A stretch of DNA of 64,000 nt from Urophycis tenuis (Eukaryota > Chordata > Actinopteri > Gadiformes > Phycidae). The notes below the pieces were generated by a model that saw nothing but the letters and a program-made list of their open reading frames with translations, searched no databases and was not told the origin of the DNA. Each line of letters begins with the position of its first letter. Position 1 is the stretch's first letter. Shown one piece after another: positions 62,501-64,000 of the stretch. The stretch spans positions 3,669,548 through 3,733,547 of the forward strand of contig JAXIVH010000033.1 of assembly GCA_036785325.1 (NCBI GenBank), read 5' to 3'. A program made the position numbers and the translations under genes.

Positions 62501-62787
62501 CTGTGCCCTGGGAAGACCGGATGGAGGAGGCATTTGAGAGGAAGAGGGCCAAGTATGAGGAGCTGGCAGGCGAATGCCGGCGCAACGGATGGAAGACTCG
62601 TTGTAGTCCCATTGAGGTTGGTTGCCGAGGTTTCGCAGGCCAGTCACTCTGCAGGGCCCTCAAGTTGTTGGGAATAAGGGGACTGCACAGCAAGAAAGCC
62701 ATCAAGAACATCACTGATGCTGCTGAGAAGGCATCAAGATGGCTGTGGATCAGGAGGGGTGATCCGTGGGCCACACAAGCTACCTAG
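59527..62787 (+). CDS. Retrotransposon polyprotein: zinc finger, reverse transcriptase, CCHC, RLE endonuclease
   Basis: 1086 residues in one open frame. Residues 19-40 form a cysteine/histidine finger (C19, C21, C25, H34, C40) likely to bind nucleic acid. The reverse transcriptase spans about 285-620: motif A LWLDLSNAYGSIPH near 428-441 and the catalytic FMDDL at about 531-535, a variant of the usual YADD. A CCHC knuckle, CPLCQRRGSLEHILSCC, starts at about 868. The restriction-like endonuclease follows: RPDLVLM (about 972) and LLELTVPW (about 987), giving the PD...E arrangement. This order is typical of site-specific non-LTR elements that prime on nicked target DNA. The clade (R2, R4, HERO or other) cannot be fixed by eye. 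No frameshift or stop was seen, in contrast to the neighbouring med23. Confidence 0.9.
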   Translation: MDVQVLTQANEITTMSAVCLCGKVCKNPRGLKIHQTKMKCLTGRQVVQRTGPVPGETQEEPGPESPHSAQTLHAPQALPQVMHSEHRRVKWPSANMVKEWCQFDADVDQILEATARGDADQKLRTMSAMIVSIAAERFGTKEHHPISGAGEPNRRQKKISQLRQELRLLGRQYKQAREEEKVSIAELRNIVRRNLTTLRRAEWHRKRGKERAKKRATFISGPFNFTKKILGQKRGGQLACSQEEVDKYLRATYSDSAREQDLGPCSFLITPPEPTSAFNTKEPTLREVEDIVRAARSNSAPGPSGVPYVVYKRCPRLVQRLWKILRVIWRRGKVAQQWRHAEGVWIPKEENSRTIEQFRNISLLSVEGKVFFSIVARRMTEFFLKNAYIDTSVQKGGVPRVPGCIEHTGVVTQLIREAREGNGNLAVLWLDLSNAYGSIPHKLVETSLDRHHVPGKIRDLILDYYNSFSLRVTSGTVTSASHRLEKGIITGCTVSVILFALAMNMLVKSAEVECRGPLTKSGVRQPPIRAFMDDLTVTTTSVPGCRWVLQGLERLINWARMGFKPAKSRSLVVKKGKVTDKFRFSLGGVQIPSVSEEPVKSLGKIFDGTLRDKAALKATSRELGNWLVAVDKSGLPGKYKAWIYQHGILPRLLWPLLVYDVPLTTVEGFERKVSSFLRRWLGLPRSLSSIALYGHKNKLRLPFSSLSEEFMVTRAREVLLYRDSSDTKVSLAGIEVRTGRKWRAQETVEQAEARLRHGVLVGTVATGRAGLGSNPGPRYNKARGKERRQLIQEEVRAGLEETRSSKMVGMRQQGAWTRWEQTLDRKISWSELWKAEPFRIKFLIQSVYDVLPSPSNLFCWGLAETPACPLCQRRGSLEHILSCCPKALGEGRYRWRHDQVLKVIADTICSGISLSKQQQPARHSITFVKSGEKPQQRPGQTGGLLTTARDWQLKVDLGKQLKFPETIAVTTLRPDLVLMSESTRQVILLELTVPWEDRMEEAFERKRAKYEELAGECRRNGWKTRCSPIEVGCRGFAGQSLCRALKLLGIRGLHSKKAIKNITDAAEKASRWLWIRRGDPWATQAT

Positions 62788-62930
62788 ACACAAGCCGGGG
62801 TCTGATCACCCCCGGCTGGGTCGCCTGGGCGAGGGTGTCTGATGTTGAGAGACCCGAAACACCCTATGACCTCAGGTTACATCACTGATGATGTGTCTAG
62901 GTTGCACCAGAGGGTGTATATTAAACCAGT
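62787..62930 (+). repeat. 3' copy of the 144-bp terminal repeat
   Basis: Starts at the last base of the ORF stop codon TAG and makes up the whole 3' UTR. It ends TTAAACCAGT directly against the inverted med23 3' UTR. Confidence 0.95.
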
Positions 62931-63367
62931 ACATTACAAATAATTAGACAACTGACGCAAAATTACAAAAATGTATTTATTTTTCGTACAGAAGGCAGAC
63001 CATATGAAAATGTAACATATTACAAAAGGATTAAAAAACAATGAATACATGATACTGAATGTAGGCTGCATGATACGAAATTAATGATTAAGGCAACTGA
63101 CACAAAGACAGGATCAATTACTAGTTCTCATCCCAGTACAATCCATGATCTTGAAGCTGAGAACCCCAGTATGAGGCTGGGTTGAGAACTACAACATATT
63201 TTGTAAACTTGTAAATCGTTTGTGTTTGTTTGTTTGTTGTTTCGGTCGTGAGGGAAAAACTAAAAACAATTCCGTACAAAATGATTGTGTCTTGAGACCG
63301 AATTTGAATATTTTATGTACAGAACGCATCTTTACATGTCTCAGTGTGTGTGTGTGTGTGTGTGTCC

Positions 63368-63580
63368 CTAGCCCACCGACATGGGAGTGTGCTGTGTGGA
63401 GGAGGGAGAGGAGACGGAGATGGAGGAGGTGGGGGGCTGAGCCGAGGAGGAGGAGGAGGAGGTGCTGGAGGTGGTGTTGGTGGGCGGTGCTGCCGAGGAC
63501 GTCTTGATCTTGCTGCTGTGGGTGATGAAGCGGAGGCGGAGCTTCATGGCGGGACGCAGCGTCATGATGATCTTCTCCAC
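63368..63580 (-). CDS. med23: Second, inverted copy of the med23 last exon
   Basis: A 213-nt exon with the same acceptor (CCCCCAG) and stop as 58478-58690. It encodes KIKTSS where the other copy has KIETSS, and PTNTTSS where the other has PTNPTSS. The rest of this copy, if any, lies beyond the window. It could be a duplicated gene, the other haplotype, or a misjoin. Confidence 0.85.
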   Translation of the reverse strand: MEKIIMTLRPAMKLRLRFITHSSKIKTSSAAPPTNTTSSTSSSSSSAQPPTSSISVSSPSSTQHTPMSVG

Positions 63581-63626
63581 CTGGGGGCAACGTAAACGGA
63601 CCCATTAGTCCCCGAGCCCTCGGCCC

Positions 63627-64000
63627 CGCGGGGCTCGCCTGCTCCCCGGGGTCACGGCCTGCTCCCCGGGGTCACTGCCCTGCTCCCGGGGTCACGGCCT
63701 GCTCCCCGGGGTCACTGCCCTGCTCCCCGGGGTCACTGCCCTGCTCCCGGGGTCACGGCCTGCTCCCCGGGGTCACGGCCCGGCTCCCCGGGGTCACGGC
63801 CCTGCTCCCCGGGGTCACTGCCCGGCTCCCCGGGGTCACGGCCCTGCTCCCGGGGGTCACTGCCTGCTCCCCGGGGTCACGGCCTGCTCCCCGGGGTCAC
63901 GGTCCGGCTCCCCGGGGTCACGGCCTGCTCCCCGGGGTCACTGCCCTGCTCCCGGGGTCACTGCCCTGCTCCCGGGGTCACTGCCCTGCTCCCGGGGTCA
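63627..64000. repeat. GC-rich minisatellite, inverted copy
   Basis: About 18 visible units of CTGCTCCCCGGGGTCACGGC and variants. It is truncated by the end of the window. Confidence 0.95.

Larger units (their letters stand above)
59151..62930 (+). mobile_element. Non-LTR retrotransposon, R2-like RLE type, with 144-bp terminal direct repeats
   Basis: Layout: 144-bp repeat, 232-nt structured leader, one intact 1086-codon ORF, then the same 144-bp repeat beginning at the stop codon. The ORF has an N-terminal zinc finger, a reverse transcriptase and a C-terminal CCHC plus restriction-like endonuclease, as in R2, R4, HERO and related clades. No poly(A) tail, long LTR or obvious target duplication was seen. 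It lies between inverted copies of the med23 3' end. The intact frame suggests a recent insertion. Confidence 0.85.
62929..64000. repeat. Right arm of large inverted repeat
   Basis: The reverse complement of 58050-59129, starting GTACATTAC. It differs from the left arm at several bases, including two amino-acid changes in the exon, and in the order of minisatellite variants. It continues past the window end. Confidence 0.93.

Noticed and set aside
59803..62774. Antisense open frames over the retrotransposon
   Set aside because: Shadows of the 1086-codon ORF, which carries all recognised motifs.
59151..62930. LTR retrotransposon reading of the direct repeats
   Set aside because: The protein is a non-LTR reverse transcriptase with a restriction-like endonuclease; there is no integrase, protease, primer-binding site or TG...CA ends.

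Overview
The window looks like teleost fish DNA. It has small conserved exons in long introns packed with CA/TG and CT/GA microsatellites, fish-type tRNA-derived SINEs and hAT-like MITEs, and two assembly gaps of exactly 200 N. Two conserved vertebrate genes are recognisable: epb41l2 (protein 4.1G) on the minus strand and the 3' part of med23 (Mediator subunit 23) on the plus strand. As I recall, both human orthologues lie at 6q23, so the neighbourhood is plausible. The species was not determined.

Layout. 1-6.9 kb: sequence downstream of the epb41l2 stop, with an assembly gap, a 640-bp G/C-skewed minisatellite and a 463-bp hAT-like MITE. 6.9-48.9 kb: epb41l2, read right to left. A GC-rich promoter region with two CCAAT boxes and a probable non-coding first exon sits near 48.7-49.0 kb. 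A 12-kb first intron follows, then 21 coding exons from 36.3 to 6.9 kb. Joined, they give 3165 nt, an open frame of 1054 residues with consistent splice phases: acidic headpiece, FERM domain, FERM-adjacent segment, variable region and C-terminal domain. A large in-frame alternative last exon (18666-17461) would instead end the protein with about 400 residues carrying a hydrophobic hairpin. 48.9-51.95 kb: intergenic sequence with the second gap. 51.95-58.7 kb: the last 12 exons of med23. They include an AT-AC U12-type intron and at least eight single-base indels relative to the expected protein. The first half of med23 is not visible.

59.13-62.93 kb: an intact 1086-codon non-LTR retrotransposon of the restriction-like-endonuclease (R2-like) type. 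It is flanked by two almost identical 144-bp direct repeats that can fold into several hairpins; the 3' copy begins at the ORF stop. 62.93-64.0 kb: a diverged, inverted second copy of the med23 terminal exon, its 3' UTR and the GC minisatellite of its last intron. The retrotransposon therefore sits at the centre of a large palindrome, which could be a real inverted duplication or a repeat-mediated misjoin.

The most interesting signals are the repeat-bounded retrotransposon at the centre of the palindrome, the hydrophobic alternative tail of 4.1G, and the U12 intron with the indel pattern of med23.
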